DNA of 64,000 bases from Hoeflea_A sp965249925 (GCA_965249925.1 OZ252260.1:3286001-3350000); one strand, 5' to 3'. Positions 26,943 to 35,829 are shown, counted from the stretch's first letter. Numbers and translations: made by a program. Notes: generated from the sequence alone by a model not told the origin.

Positions 26943-27830
26943 ATGAAACGCACCACCCGCCTGCGCGCGCTGTTCGAATCACCCGAAATCCTGGTTCTGC
27001 CCGGCGCTTACGATGCGCTGTCGGCGCGATTGGCGGAGCGCGCCGGTTTCGAGGCCGTGGTCGTCGGCGGCTTCTCCGTTACCGGCTCTTTGCTGGCGGC
27101 GCCGGACAGCTCACAACTCGGGCTAATGGAACTCGCCGATCATTACAGCCGCATCTGCGGCGCGGTTGACCTGCCGGTGTTCGTCGACGCCGACACCGGA
27201 TTTGGCAACGTTTCCAATGCCCGCCGCGCGACCCGCGAACTCGAACACACCGGCGTCGCCGGGTTTTTCATCGAAGACCAGGTGTTCCCCAAACGTTGTG
27301 GTCATACGCCGGGCAAGGCGGTGGTGCCGACAGAGGAGATGGTGGCCAAGGTCAAGGCGGTAACGGACGCACGCCGCGATCCGGACCTTTTGGTGATGGC
27401 CCGCACCGATGCGCTGGCCGTCGAAGGTCTCGATGCGGCTATCGAACGGGCGGCGCTTTACCGCGAGGCGGGCGCCGACGCGCTGTTCGTCGAGGCACCG
27501 CGCACGGTGGAGGAGATGCGCCGCATCACCGCGGATCTCGGCGGCCTGCATATGGCCAACATGCTGGATTTCGGCGTATCGCCCGACCTGTCGGCGGTCG
27601 AACTCCAGGACCTCGGTTTTGCCGCAGCCTGCTGGGGTCTGAGTCCGATCTTTACGGCTGCCAAGGCGATGGCCGGACTTTTCGAAAGGCTGCGTGCGGA
27701 CGGCACCACACGCAACGCCCGCGACACAATGATGACCTTCGACGAATTCACCGATCTCGTCGGACTTCCGGAACTGCGGGCCGGCGAGCAACGGGATCTG
27801 GATTTCGCGCGCCGACTGACCGGCGAATAG
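26943..27830 (+). CDS. Isocitrate lyase/PEP mutase superfamily enzyme
   Basis: The 295-residue protein has the family core: VLPGAYDALSARLAERAGF, the metal-binding VDADTGFGN, the active-site loop IEDQVFPKRCGH, and VMARTDALAVEG. PKRCGH is typical of methylisocitrate lyase and oxaloacetate decarboxylase-type members. The reaction is a C-C bond cleavage of a 2-hydroxy or 2-oxo dicarboxylate; the exact substrate cannot be set. No prpC or prpD lies nearby, so a role in propionate catabolism is unsupported here. Confidence 0.88.
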   Translation: MKRTTRLRALFESPEILVLPGAYDALSARLAERAGFEAVVVGGFSVTGSLLAAPDSSQLGLMELADHYSRICGAVDLPVFVDADTGFGNVSNARRATRELEHTGVAGFFIEDQVFPKRCGHTPGKAVVPTEEMVAKVKAVTDARRDPDLLVMARTDALAVEGLDAAIERAALYREAGADALFVEAPRTVEEMRRITADLGGLHMANMLDFGVSPDLSAVELQDLGFAAACWGLSPIFTAAKAMAGLFERLRADGTTRNARDTMMTFDEFTDLVGLPELRAGEQRDLDFARRLTGE

Positions 27831-27842
27831 CCGCCGTCTGCC

Positions 27843-28133
27843 CTATTCCTCGGGACAGGAATAGGCGACCGCGCACTCTTCCTTGTCCCTTGTCTTCAGA
27901 AGGATGGGGCTCGGCAATTCACCCGGGTCGCAGGCGATATCATTGCGTTGGGAAACCGGCACGCCGCCGTCGATCGGCAGGACCTGTCCTTCGTCCCTGG
28001 TCTCGATCCGGCGGTTTTTTTCATAATAGGCCACGGCCTCCTCACAAGTCATGTCATCCGAGATGGCCTGTGCCGAAGCGGCAGCGGGAAGGCAAAGTGC
28101 TATGATCGTTGCAGGCAAAAGAAGCGTACGCAT
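27843..28133 (-). CDS. Small secreted cysteine-containing hypothetical protein
   Basis: The 96-residue protein has a clear signal peptide (MRTLLLPATIIALCLPAAASA, cleavage before QA) and four cysteines in the mature part (TCEEA, IACDPG, EECAVAYSCPEE), probably two disulfides. The ATG follows CAGGAGGAA. It ends 13 nt from the stop of the convergent gene. I do not recognise the family; a periplasmic location is the only safe inference. Confidence 0.7.
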   Translation of the reverse strand: MRTLLLPATIIALCLPAAASAQAISDDMTCEEAVAYYEKNRRIETRDEGQVLPIDGGVPVSQRNDIACDPGELPSPILLKTRDKEECAVAYSCPEE

Positions 28134-28278
28134 GGGTTCCTCCTGACATTGAGATGCGTTTTGCCCGGTGCGCCTTGTCATGCCAGCGGAGCGGCACCGG
28201 ATCGAGGGTGAGAATAGTTCGCTGCGGTTAAACTGCAAATAAAATCAGGTTGCGTAGCAAAGAGCGCCACGCTGATGC

Positions 28279-29553
28279 TCAGACCTTTGCCCGAGAGTCG
28301 ACGATGGCAAAGTAGACAATCAAACGATGCAGCACCTGCAGCACCGAAATCCACACCATGATCTCGACGATTTCCGCTGGAGCGAGGGTGTCCGAAACCC
28401 GCTGGACGATATCTGCCGCCGGCGTTGCCGGGCTAGGCGCCACGGCGCGGACCAGCAGGAGACAACAGGCATGCGAAGGCGACAGCGACATGCGTTCCTG
28501 CAAAGACGCCAAGCTGGCTTCCGGCGAACCGGACTGCACGGCAAACTCCGCCAGCGCTTCGAAATCGACGGCGTCTTCACAGTGTCTTTTTGCCAGCTGC
28601 CGTGCGGCTTGCTGTAATTCCCGGTCATCAACGACCGTCGCGTAAACCATGGCCGCCATGGGCTTGACGGCAAGCCCACATGCACTGGAGGCGGCGTCAA
28701 GATTATCGCGCAGAATCGTCGTCAGGGCGCGAGTGGCACGCTTGTGAGTCAGCTTCGACAGGAAGGAGAATCCGCACCCGGTGTGTACCTCGAGAAACCC
28801 ACCCGTTTGCGGCCATGACGCCGGAATCCCTCGTGTCCAACGCGCCTCCTGCCGGATCGCTGCCGGCGCCATACGCAAGATCCGCAAATACGTACCCAGG
28901 CCGTCCACCGGCGGCGGCTCGCGGGAGACGAAGGCCGACCCGTCGCGGTGTTTGCCTGCCTGCCAGCCCGTCGGCGCCAGCAGGCTGCCGATATCCGAAA
29001 CGATGCCGTCTTCCAGTTCGGTCCCCGTGGCGTCCATGAACTTGTTCAGGAAGCCCATCATCGAAACGGCAAGCGCCAGCCACTCGGTGTCCTTTTCGCT
29101 CACAAACCGCCGTAAGTTGGCAAAGTCGTCTGTCTGAAGGTCGCCCGGAACCCGTGACAGGCCTTCCGCGAACCGCGCAACCGCCATCGCTTTTTCGCTC
29201 CGATCGCCCACGATATCCTGCGTCCGGGTGCCGCGGCGCAAAGCAAATGTGCAGGAATGCGCGGTACAATAGGAGCAGGCCGCCGTCCTGCTTGCCTCAT
29301 ACATGGCGAGGCCGAGCAGGTCCTTGGGCGGACCCATTCCAAACAGGCTGAACGGAACGTTCGTGAAGTTTGGCACCATCAGGTTGTAGGTGCGAAATCC
29401 GATCGGCCAGATTTCCAGAAGGGAATAGCAATTGGCGTAGACGCCGAGGATTTCACGCGCCAGCGCCACCATCGCCGGATATTCGTTGGCGATTGTTTCA
29501 GCGTCCACGAAGGCGGGCTGCAATGCGCGGTATAGTGTGGAGATGTTGGCCAT
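28279..29553 (-). CDS. Tandem AhpD-like (carboxymuconolactone decarboxylase fold) protein
   Basis: The roughly 424-residue protein appears to be two AhpD-like halves. The first carries the redox motif Cys-Ser-Tyr-Cys in AACSYCTAHSCTFALRRG, which in AhpD provides the peroxidase or proton-transfer cysteines. The second half (from about residue 250) keeps the helical fold with LSPAEIVEIMVWIS-like elements but has SHACC instead of CXXC-H, so it may be structural. It could act in peroxide defence. An upstream ATG at 29586 would add 11 residues; neither start has a strong ribosome site. It reads alone toward the secreted protein gene. Confidence 0.75.
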   Translation of the reverse strand: MANISTLYRALQPAFVDAETIANEYPAMVALAREILGVYANCYSLLEIWPIGFRTYNLMVPNFTNVPFSLFGMGPPKDLLGLAMYEASRTAACSYCTAHSCTFALRRGTRTQDIVGDRSEKAMAVARFAEGLSRVPGDLQTDDFANLRRFVSEKDTEWLALAVSMMGFLNKFMDATGTELEDGIVSDIGSLLAPTGWQAGKHRDGSAFVSREPPPVDGLGTYLRILRMAPAAIRQEARWTRGIPASWPQTGGFLEVHTGCGFSFLSKLTHKRATRALTTILRDNLDAASSACGLAVKPMAAMVYATVVDDRELQQAARQLAKRHCEDAVDFEALAEFAVQSGSPEASLASLQERMSLSPSHACCLLLVRAVAPSPATPAADIVQRVSDTLAPAEIVEIMVWISVLQVLHRLIVYFAIVDSRAKV

Positions 29554-29666
29554 GCGTCCGCCCGGATTTTCAAAGTGGCCTCTCATCGACCACTAACCCG
29601 GGCTTGCGGCAAAGAAATGACGGCCGTTTGCGGCCCACGCGCGCACCGCTAACGCCGGTCCAGCGG

Positions 29667-29807
29667 TCATTGCCGAGAAAATGCCCCGCTGAAATGGTCG
29701 GCCATGTGATCGATCAGCGCCCGCATCCGCGCCGTCAGGTGCCGGTTGGGCGGATAGAGCGCGTAGAGGCCGTAATCCTCGGCGCGGCAATCGCCGAAGG
29801 AACTCTC
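29667..29807 (-). pseudogene. 3' fragment of a LysR-type regulator gene
   Basis: Read on the minus strand this gives about 46 codons ending in TGA: FGDCRAEDYGLYALYPP and then NRHLTARMRALIDHMADHF. It is nearly the same as the last part of the intact LysR protein at 37310-38227 (FGDRRSEDYGLYALYPP...), with about 86% identical residues and similar DNA identity by eye. Homology stops abruptly at about 29807, where IS-like sequence begins. It is a broken gene copy, not expressed as a regulator. Confidence 0.85.
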
Positions 29808-29970
29808 ACATTCCGATTGCGACCCCTGCCGAAGCCCGCTTGGTGCCGTATTTGGACCGCTCCCTGCTGTTTGGTTGATATCGCACTGCTGGTCAGTTCT
29901 ACGCGATATCCAGCCCGATCGTGCTGATCTTATCCAAGGTTGGTTCCTCCTTGGCTATTCCTTAAATGGA
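29808..29970 (-). mobile_element. Probable IS110-family insertion sequence remnant
   Basis: On the minus strand a GGAGGAACCAACC ribosome site is followed by a TTG codon (29937) and DKISTIGLDIA, the characteristic start of IS110-type transposases, which then hits TAG at 29899-29901. No further transposase is present, so this looks like an internally deleted element. It directly abuts the truncated LysR fragment, suggesting the element broke that gene. The assignment rests on 11 residues and is tentative. Confidence 0.45.
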
Positions 29971-30074
29971 AGCGCAATATTGGCCCATCGCAATGCCGAC
30001 GGAGGAGCCGTCCACAGCGTTTCTGCCGTAGGATCAAAAACATGTATGCCAGAACTATGTTTATCGAAACAAAG

Positions 30075-30854
30075 CTATGTGGGCTGGCACGTCTCGCAGA
30101 CGAATGCGCGCCTTCCGGTTATCTCGATTCGGATCACCGGCCCGGCGCAACGCGGGCAGGTTGATTTGCCGAAAACGTTCACGCGCTCGCGAAATCGACG
30201 CCGCCCCTTTGGAATGCTGTCAACGGTGATAATCGCATTGTGCTTGACGCCGGTTGCAAGCAAGGCCTTTGCATCGCTCCATAGCTGCTCGAGTTGTCCA
30301 CGCGAGAGAGATCGACCCGGGGTGTCGGGATGGATTCCCTGTCGCCAGAGGATTTCGGTTCGGTAGATGTTGCCGATGCTTGCTACAACCGATTGATCCA
30401 TAAGCAGTTTCCCGATTGGTGCACGGCTTTTTTTGATCCGTCGAAAAGCGCGCTCCGGATCGGCTTCCTCGCGGATCAGATCGGGGCCGATCCGCCCGAT
30501 GACCTTCTTGACGTCGTCCGGGTCGAGAACCGCGCAGATGGTCGGTCCGTTGATATCAATCAGGTGGGTCGGACCGACCAGGCGAACACGAACCGCCCCT
30601 CGCGGTTCCCCGGCCGGCAGCTTTTGCTTCCGTATCCGGCCGAAAAGTCCGAGATGTACGTGCATGGTCAGCCCGCCAACATACCCATAGAACAGGTGCT
30701 TTCCGTAGGCTTCCACTGCCAGGCACTGCCTGCCGTCAAGGCGTGAGGCGCCATCTTTGAAGCGCCCTTGAGGTGATGTTATCGACACTTGATGGCCGAC
30801 GAGCAGGCGGCGGTGCTCGCCTGCGGCGCGATGGATCGTATGTCCCTCAGGCAT
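30075..30854 (-). CDS. Fpg/Nei family DNA glycosylase (endonuclease VIII-like)
   Basis: The 259-residue protein must start at MPEGHTIHRAA because Pro2 (the Schiff-base nucleophile) and Glu3 need to be N-terminal; longer frames would block activity. Lys52 lies in AYGKHLFY, the H2TH motif is SVVASIGNIYRTEILW, and a C-terminal zinc finger uses CPRC and CETC. It excises oxidised bases and nicks the strand. The MPEGHTIHR start resembles Nei more than Fpg. It lies in the accessory segment and reads alone. Confidence 0.93.
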   Translation of the reverse strand: MPEGHTIHRAAGEHRRLLVGHQVSITSPQGRFKDGASRLDGRQCLAVEAYGKHLFYGYVGGLTMHVHLGLFGRIRKQKLPAGEPRGAVRVRLVGPTHLIDINGPTICAVLDPDDVKKVIGRIGPDLIREEADPERAFRRIKKSRAPIGKLLMDQSVVASIGNIYRTEILWRQGIHPDTPGRSLSRGQLEQLWSDAKALLATGVKHNAIITVDSIPKGRRRFRERVNVFGKSTCPRCAGPVIRIEITGRRAFVCETCQPT

Positions 30855-31171
30855 GAAAGGGCGTGCAGGGGCTGGAACGCTCGGATGTCGACGGGGGCGG
30901 CGCGCCGTGAGTCGCACATGTCAGACTTGGTCCGTGCTCTGAGCCGCGGCTTCCGACTGGACGAGGACCTGCGACAAGCCTTTGAGACGGCATCTTTCGT
31001 GAATCGGTACAGGGACGGGTGATCATATAACTCCAACTATGGCAGGACCGGCACGACTCGGTGCGCGCCCGTCACGTCTTAACGGTGCTGCTCTTCACGT
31101 CCTTGTGACGCTTGGGGGGTGATCTGACTAAGCGCCGCTGAGGTAACGTGCGGGTAACAGGAGGCTTGCGC
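30855..31171. other. Divergent upstream region of the glycosylase and polyketide synthase genes
   Basis: Small open frames here lack family features and good starts, so I report no gene. The 3' end holds a strong AGGAGG (about 31159-31164) for the type III polyketide synthase. No palindrome stands out. Confidence 0.4.
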
Positions 31172-32230
31172 ATGAACTTCAATGGGTCGCCGTCACTTCG
31201 GGCGATAGCGACGTCGGCACCGCCGAATGTCATAACACAGAGTGAAGCACTTGAGTATGCGTCACAGGTGTTCGGGGCATTCGAAGAGTTCGATCGACTG
31301 CGAGCGGTGTTCCCGAACACGGGCATCGAGACACGTCGCACGGCCATGCCGGTGGAATGGTACCTCCAGCCGCGCGACTTGCGGGCGAGGACAGACGTCT
31401 ATCTGGAAACCGCATTGGATCTCTATTGCGAAGCAGCCAACCATGCTTTGGAGCGGGCCGGACTTACGGCCTGCGAAATCGACACCGTCGTCACTGTGAG
31501 TTCGAGTGGCATCGCAACTCCGACCCTGGATGCGCGCGCCCTAGACCGTCTGGGCTTGCGGTCCCGTGTTGAGCGCGTGCCGCTATTCGGCCTCGGCTGC
31601 GCTGGCGGGGCAATGGGCTTGTCACTGGCGTCGCGCCTGGCCGCCGGGACCGACGGTAGCAACGTTCTGGTCGTCGTCGTTGAGTTGTGCTCTCTGGCCT
31701 TTCGTGGCGATCAGCCTACTGCCGCAAACGTCGTGGCAACGGCGCTGTTCGGCGACGGTGCCGCAGCCGCCGTCATCGCGCCGAGCCGTGACAACGACGC
31801 CGTCCGCATCAACCGCGGCTTTGAGCACACCTGGGTAAATACCCTCGGTATCATGGGGTGGAATATCGACGCCAACGGCTTCGAGGTGGTGTTCGACCGG
31901 GCGATCCCACCGTTTGCGCGCCGCCACTTGAAGCCGGTCATCGAGGGATTTCTTTGTGATCTGGATATCTCGCTCGCTGAGACGGCGCGCCTCTGCTTCC
32001 ACCCAGGCGGCACCAGGGTCCTGCAGGCGATCGAAAAAGCCTTCTCAATGCAGACCGGAACACTCGACATCGAACGCGACGTGCTTCGTGAATACGGCAA
32101 CATGTCGGCTCCAACGGCGCTCTTCGTGCTCGATCGCGCCCTTCAAACCCCGATGCGCGGGACGTCGCTCATCAGCGCACTCGGACCTGGGTTCACCGCC
32201 GCATCCGTTCCTGTATGCGTCATGCACTGA
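31172..32230 (+). CDS. Type III polyketide synthase (chalcone/stilbene synthase-like)
   Basis: The 352-residue protein has the full catalytic triad: Cys143 in LFGLGCAGGAMGL, His277 in LCFHPGGTRVL and Asn310 in EYGNMSAPTAL. The end GPGFTAASVPVCVM carries the conserved GPGF loop. It condenses a CoA-linked starter with malonyl-CoA units to make alkylresorcinols, alkylpyrones or similar products. An ICMT-type methyltransferase starts 9 nt downstream, the arrangement of bacterial alkylpyrone/alkylresorcinol synthase operons such as bpsA-bpsB. AGGAGG marks the ATG. Confidence 0.93.
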   Translation: MNFNGSPSLRAIATSAPPNVITQSEALEYASQVFGAFEEFDRLRAVFPNTGIETRRTAMPVEWYLQPRDLRARTDVYLETALDLYCEAANHALERAGLTACEIDTVVTVSSSGIATPTLDARALDRLGLRSRVERVPLFGLGCAGGAMGLSLASRLAAGTDGSNVLVVVVELCSLAFRGDQPTAANVVATALFGDGAAAAVIAPSRDNDAVRINRGFEHTWVNTLGIMGWNIDANGFEVVFDRAIPPFARRHLKPVIEGFLCDLDISLAETARLCFHPGGTRVLQAIEKAFSMQTGTLDIERDVLREYGNMSAPTALFVLDRALQTPMRGTSLISALGPGFTAASVPVCVMH

Positions 32231-32238
32231 GGTCGGTA

Positions 32239-32757
32239 ATGACGTGGGCCATCGCACTTCTCCTGTTTGTTACGCTCCAGCGCCTCGGCGAGTTGGTCTT
32301 GGCCCGATCCAACACCGCAAAACTCCTCGCGCGCGGCAGTCACGAAGCCGCGCCTGGCCACTATCCGCTGATCGTAGCCCTGCATACGGTTTGGCTGTTG
32401 GGACTCTGGATCATCGCGTGGGACGCGCCGATCGACATAATCTGGCTTATCGTCTTTTTCGCCCTGCAGATTGCCCGGCTATGGGTTCTCGCCACGCTCG
32501 GCGCCCGTTGGACGACGCGCATTATCGTGATGCCCGACGCAGACCGAATCGCACGTGGCCCCTATCGCTGGCTGGACCATCCCAACTACATCGTGGTTAT
32601 CTGCGAAATCGCCGTGCTTCCCATGGTTTTCGGCCTGACCTCGTATGCGCTGGCATTTTCCGTAGCGAACGCGATCCTGCTTACCGTGCGTGTTTCTGAG
32701 GAAGCGCGTGCGCTCGGTGCGGCGGAAAAGAAAGCAACAGCAGCCAAAGCAAACTAG
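32239..32757 (+). CDS. Isoprenylcysteine carboxyl methyltransferase (ICMT) family protein
   Basis: The 172-residue membrane protein has four or five helices and the SAM-binding motif RGPYRWLDHPNYIVVICEIA, in which the H-P-N-Y is diagnostic, followed by RVSEEARAL. Bacterial members next to type III polyketide synthases O-methylate the polyketide product. A GAGGT ribosome site precedes the chosen ATG. It is translationally close to the polyketide synthase and is followed immediately by a pseudogene mosaic that contains a second, broken ICMT end. Confidence 0.88.
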   Translation: MTWAIALLLFVTLQRLGELVLARSNTAKLLARGSHEAAPGHYPLIVALHTVWLLGLWIIAWDAPIDIIWLIVFFALQIARLWVLATLGARWTTRIIVMPDADRIARGPYRWLDHPNYIVVICEIAVLPMVFGLTSYALAFSVANAILLTVRVSEEARALGAAEKKATAAKAN

Positions 32758-32784
32758 TCATGGGCTGGGGACCGTGGAGCCGCT

Positions 32785-33009
32785 TCGCCCTTTACGTTAG
32801 CGCACCGAACGTCGTTTGGCGCATGGCTCGGCTTTCTGGGCATGTGCCTCGGCTTGTACATGGAAACCCACGACATTCAGACTGTCGCAACGTCGCTACC
32901 GGCGATACAAGATCAACTCGGCATTCGTCCGCATCGCATGAGTTGGATCCAGACAAGCTACCTGATTACGGAGGTGATCGCGATTTGGAAATCATTGTTG
33001 CGCCCGTGA
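32785..33009 (+). pseudogene. N-terminal fragment of an EmrB/QacA-type MFS transporter
   Basis: In frame from about 32785 the translation reads RTSFGAWLGFLGMCLGLYM, then DIQTVATSLPAIQDQLGI and MSWIQTSYLITEVIAI, the first two helices of a DHA2 (EmrB) drug exporter. The frame then enters foreign sequence and stops at 33007-33009. No downstream part of the transporter is present. It is a fragment captured between the ICMT gene and the MMPL gene. Confidence 0.75.
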
Positions 33010-33119
33010 TGTTGAGCCTTTGTTGGGTCGCTATGGTGTTTTCAATACTCAACGCCGCCGTGCCGATGCTGCGTATTCCGCTTGAGGAACGCGCACTTTC
33101 CCACTTGAGAATACCTTGA
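32986..33119 (+). pseudogene. C-terminal fragment of a second ICMT-type methyltransferase
   Basis: In another frame the sequence gives LEIIVAPVMLSLCWVAMVFS, then ILNAAVPMLRIPLEERALS, matching the last helix and R-I-X-X-E-E-R-A-L end of ICMT proteins (compare AFSVANAILLTVRVSEEARAL in the intact neighbour). The SAM-binding HPNY part is missing and is replaced upstream by the MFS fragment. Its TGA overlaps the TTG start of the MMPL gene, so the ancestral operon was probably ICMT-MMPL. Confidence 0.65.
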
Positions 33120-35329
33120 CTATCGGTCTCGGACTGGAACGGCCTGGCCTGTGGGCTGTCCGCTACCCGGCAGTTGCCGCACTGGTATTGTTGGTTCTTG
33201 TGTGCAGCGCGGTTTGGTCGGTACCAAAACTGCGCTTCGACGAAGACATAAACCGGGTTTTCCTGTCCACCAACCAGAAATCCGACGAGTACCGTGATTT
33301 CATAGCTCGCCTCGGGGGCACACCGACCAATCTGGCGCTGATGATCGAAAAACCGGAAGGATTTTCATCGTCGGATCTCGAGGCAATGCGCGTGCTGGCT
33401 CTGGAGCTGGAATTCGCGGATGGTGTGGTCGCGGCGCTGTCGCCCTATTCCGTTCGATTTTCACCGGCCGACGAACGGTTCGCCGACCAACCGCTCGTTG
33501 CGAACGAAGGGTCGGTCGAAACACTGGCCAAGCGGCTGGACTATTTCTCCAGCCAGTATCCGGCTTCCGCGGCCTTCATCACACCAGAGTTGGACGCGGC
33601 GCTCTTCGTGCTTTCCGTCGGCTTTGATCTGAACAGCAACGAAGTCAGGTCGCTTATGGCTGATCTCGAAGCGCTCGCTTTAGACATCCTGCCAGCCGCG
33701 GTTAGTGTAACGATCACCGGTGAAAGTGCTATTTCGCTGGCAATCGCGGATGGATTGAAAGACGACCTGCTCCTGCTCAACGCGCTTGGGTCGACACTGG
33801 TCCTGCTGTTGGCCATCATCGTTCTGCGTTCCGCTGTCCTCGCACTTCTCGCCTTCATTCCGGCTTTAACGGGCGTTGTCGTCACGCTTGGCCTATTTGT
33901 TTTGTTTGATTACCCAGTGACGGTGATCAGCAATGTGTTGCCTGTCCTGGTTCTGGTTTTCGGCGTGGCCGACAGCATGCATCTGCTGCTGCATTTGCGT
34001 GAAAACAATACGCCCGAACCGGCCAGCGCCAAGGTGACCGCAACCATCACCAGTATCGGTCCGGCCTGCGCCTTATCTGCGGTGACGACAGCGATCGGAT
34101 TTCTAGCAATCACCGTTTCCGGCAACCGTCAACTGGTTGAATTTGCGATTGTGGGCGGCATTTCGGTCATCGCCACTTACGTGACCACTATCATGATCTT
34201 CGGACTTCTCGGGCGGTTTGCTGTGTTCCGCAAACCCGGAAACCGGGCCGGGCAACCGCGGCCGGCGCTACTCGAAAAACTCGCTGCCTTTGCCTGGAGA
34301 CGTGACCGACTGGTGATAACCTTGGGTGCGCTCGCCCTGGCGTTGGGGCTTTGGGGCTACGCCAGCACCGTGAGCTGGTTCCCCTATGAGGAAAACCTGC
34401 CATCGAACAGCCCGCTGATTGCCAGCAACGCGAAACTGGCAAGCTCTTTCGGCGGCACCTACCGGCTTTGGTCCGAGGTCGAACTGTCAGAAAGGCAACC
34501 CCTTGACGAACCCGATCAATGGGCAAGGTTAAAAGATGTAACGCAAGCCATGATCGACGCCGCCCCGGACTATACGACGGTATCCCTGTCCACATACGCC
34601 CATTGGCTTGGCCAACCTGACGTGATGCCCGGTCCAGCCGATCTGGAAGAACTCCCGGGTGACCTTCGAACGCTTCTCTACCCGCCGGAAGGCAATGTTA
34701 CACGCGTCTTGATGGCTGTTCCGGAGCCGATGCAAGATCTAAAATCGCTTGCCACGCAGGACCGCCTCGAACAGGCGGCGCTTGCTGCGGGTGCTGACAG
34801 GGTGGTTGGCCTGCCGATCATCATGCGTCACGAATCGATTGCCCTTATCGAACAGTTGGGGCGTGGACTTCTGATCGCATGTCTGCTGGCGATATTGGTC
34901 GTCGCGATCGCCTTTCGTTTGCCCGCATTGCTGCTTGTTTTGCCGGCGCCCAACATTATCCCGCTCGCCCTCGGCGCCGCAGCGCTGCACGTGCTCAACG
35001 GCGGGCACTTGACACCTGTCGCCGTGCTGGCGCTCACCATAGCCTTCGGGATAGCCGTGAACGACTCAGTTCATTTTGTATCGCGGTTCAGGCTGGAACT
35101 CAAAAACGGACTTGATCCGAGATCCGCGTTGATGGAAGCGGTTGCCCGTACCGGCCGTGTTATGGTTTTGACCACGCTATTGTTGTGCGCCGGGATGCTG
35201 GTGACCCAATTCAGTGTATTTGCACCCGTGGTCCTGTTTGGCCAGATGATGATCGTCAGCTTCATACTTGCTCTTTTCGCAGATCTGGTGCTGTTGCCGG
35301 CACTGCTCAAACAGGTCCGTTCATCATGA
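33116..35329 (+). CDS. MMPL/RND superfamily exporter
   Basis: The 737-residue protein has the RND topology of two halves, each with one leading helix, a large periplasmic loop and five more helices. Signature membrane stretches include VLPVLVLVFGVADSMHLLLH in the first half and LTIAFGIAVNDSVHFVSRF in the second, with acidic residues expected for proton coupling. It resembles lipid exporters of the MMPL/HpnN type. The TTG start overlaps the stop of the ICMT fragment. Coming after the polyketide synthase and methyltransferase, it may move the lipidic product to the outer membrane; this is inference. Confidence 0.88.
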   Translation: MTIGLGLERPGLWAVRYPAVAALVLLVLVCSAVWSVPKLRFDEDINRVFLSTNQKSDEYRDFIARLGGTPTNLALMIEKPEGFSSSDLEAMRVLALELEFADGVVAALSPYSVRFSPADERFADQPLVANEGSVETLAKRLDYFSSQYPASAAFITPELDAALFVLSVGFDLNSNEVRSLMADLEALALDILPAAVSVTITGESAISLAIADGLKDDLLLLNALGSTLVLLLAIIVLRSAVLALLAFIPALTGVVVTLGLFVLFDYPVTVISNVLPVLVLVFGVADSMHLLLHLRENNTPEPASAKVTATITSIGPACALSAVTTAIGFLAITVSGNRQLVEFAIVGGISVIATYVTTIMIFGLLGRFAVFRKPGNRAGQPRPALLEKLAAFAWRRDRLVITLGALALALGLWGYASTVSWFPYEENLPSNSPLIASNAKLASSFGGTYRLWSEVELSERQPLDEPDQWARLKDVTQAMIDAAPDYTTVSLSTYAHWLGQPDVMPGPADLEELPGDLRTLLYPPEGNVTRVLMAVPEPMQDLKSLATQDRLEQAALAAGADRVVGLPIIMRHESIALIEQLGRGLLIACLLAILVVAIAFRLPALLLVLPAPNIIPLALGAAALHVLNGGHLTPVAVLALTIAFGIAVNDSVHFVSRFRLELKNGLDPRSALMEAVARTGRVMVLTTLLLCAGMLVTQFSVFAPVVLFGQMMIVSFILALFADLVLLPALLKQVRSS

Positions 35330-35829
35330 TGCGCAGTCGCATTGCCATCGCACTTATCGTTTTCACCGGTCTTGTTCAGGCCCAGGTGACGCAGTCATCC
35401 GAGTTGCTGGCGACCCTGGATGGTGCCTGGAAGGGGGAAGGCTGGGCCAAACGAAAAACGTTCACCGCTATGGAAAAAGTGCAGTGCCGCATTGAAAACA
35501 CCTACTTCAATTCCAGCCTCAAGCTCGTCGTCAAAGGCCGATGTGCGGTTCCGGGACGAAAGTTCGACCTCACCGGATCGATCACCCGCAATATTCGCAG
35601 CGGGGCGATTTCCGGCAGATGGTCGAATCCCTTTGGTGCGGGGGGCGCATCCGTAACCGGCGCTGAGTCCGGGAGCCGGATTACCCTCAGTTTCACTGCA
35701 CCGCATCCGGATACAGGCAACAAAGCGGCTCATCTGATGTTATGGGACATAGCAAATGGAAAGTTTACCCTGACGACCCGTCTCGGAGATGACGGCATCG
35801 CACTGAGTGAGTTGCATTTCAGCAGATAG
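35326..35829 (+). CDS. Secreted hypothetical beta-rich protein of the polyketide cluster
   Basis: The 167-residue protein has a signal peptide (MMRSRIAIALIVFTGLVQA). The mature part has alternating hydrophobic strands: LDGAWKGEGWAKRK, SLKLVVKGRCAVPGRKFDLTG, ITLSFTAPHPDTG. This suggests a small beta-barrel. Two cysteines (QCRIEN, GRCAVP) could pair. The ATG overlaps the MMPL stop, so it is co-translated and may be a periplasmic carrier for the exporter. I do not recognise the family. Confidence 0.7.
   Translation: MMRSRIAIALIVFTGLVQAQVTQSSELLATLDGAWKGEGWAKRKTFTAMEKVQCRIENTYFNSSLKLVVKGRCAVPGRKFDLTGSITRNIRSGAISGRWSNPFGAGGASVTGAESGSRITLSFTAPHPDTGNKAAHLMLWDIANGKFTLTTRLGDDGIALSELHFSR

Larger units (their letters stand above)
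29587..30074. other. Scar region of gene and insertion-sequence remnants
   Basis: This 488-bp gap holds no intact gene. It contains the 3' fragment of a LysR gene (29667-29807) abutting a probable IS110 remnant (to about 29970), described separately. The last ~100 bp before the glycosylase stop show nothing recognisable. Confidence 0.55.

Noticed and set aside
30789..31022. Small plus-strand frame upstream of the polyketide synthase
   Set aside because: No known domain and no ribosome site; it partly overlaps the start of the glycosylase gene.
32760..33119. Intact 119-residue gene between ICMT and MMPL
   Set aside because: Its first two thirds are out of frame with the recognisable MFS helices and only its end matches ICMT, so it is a mosaic of fragments.
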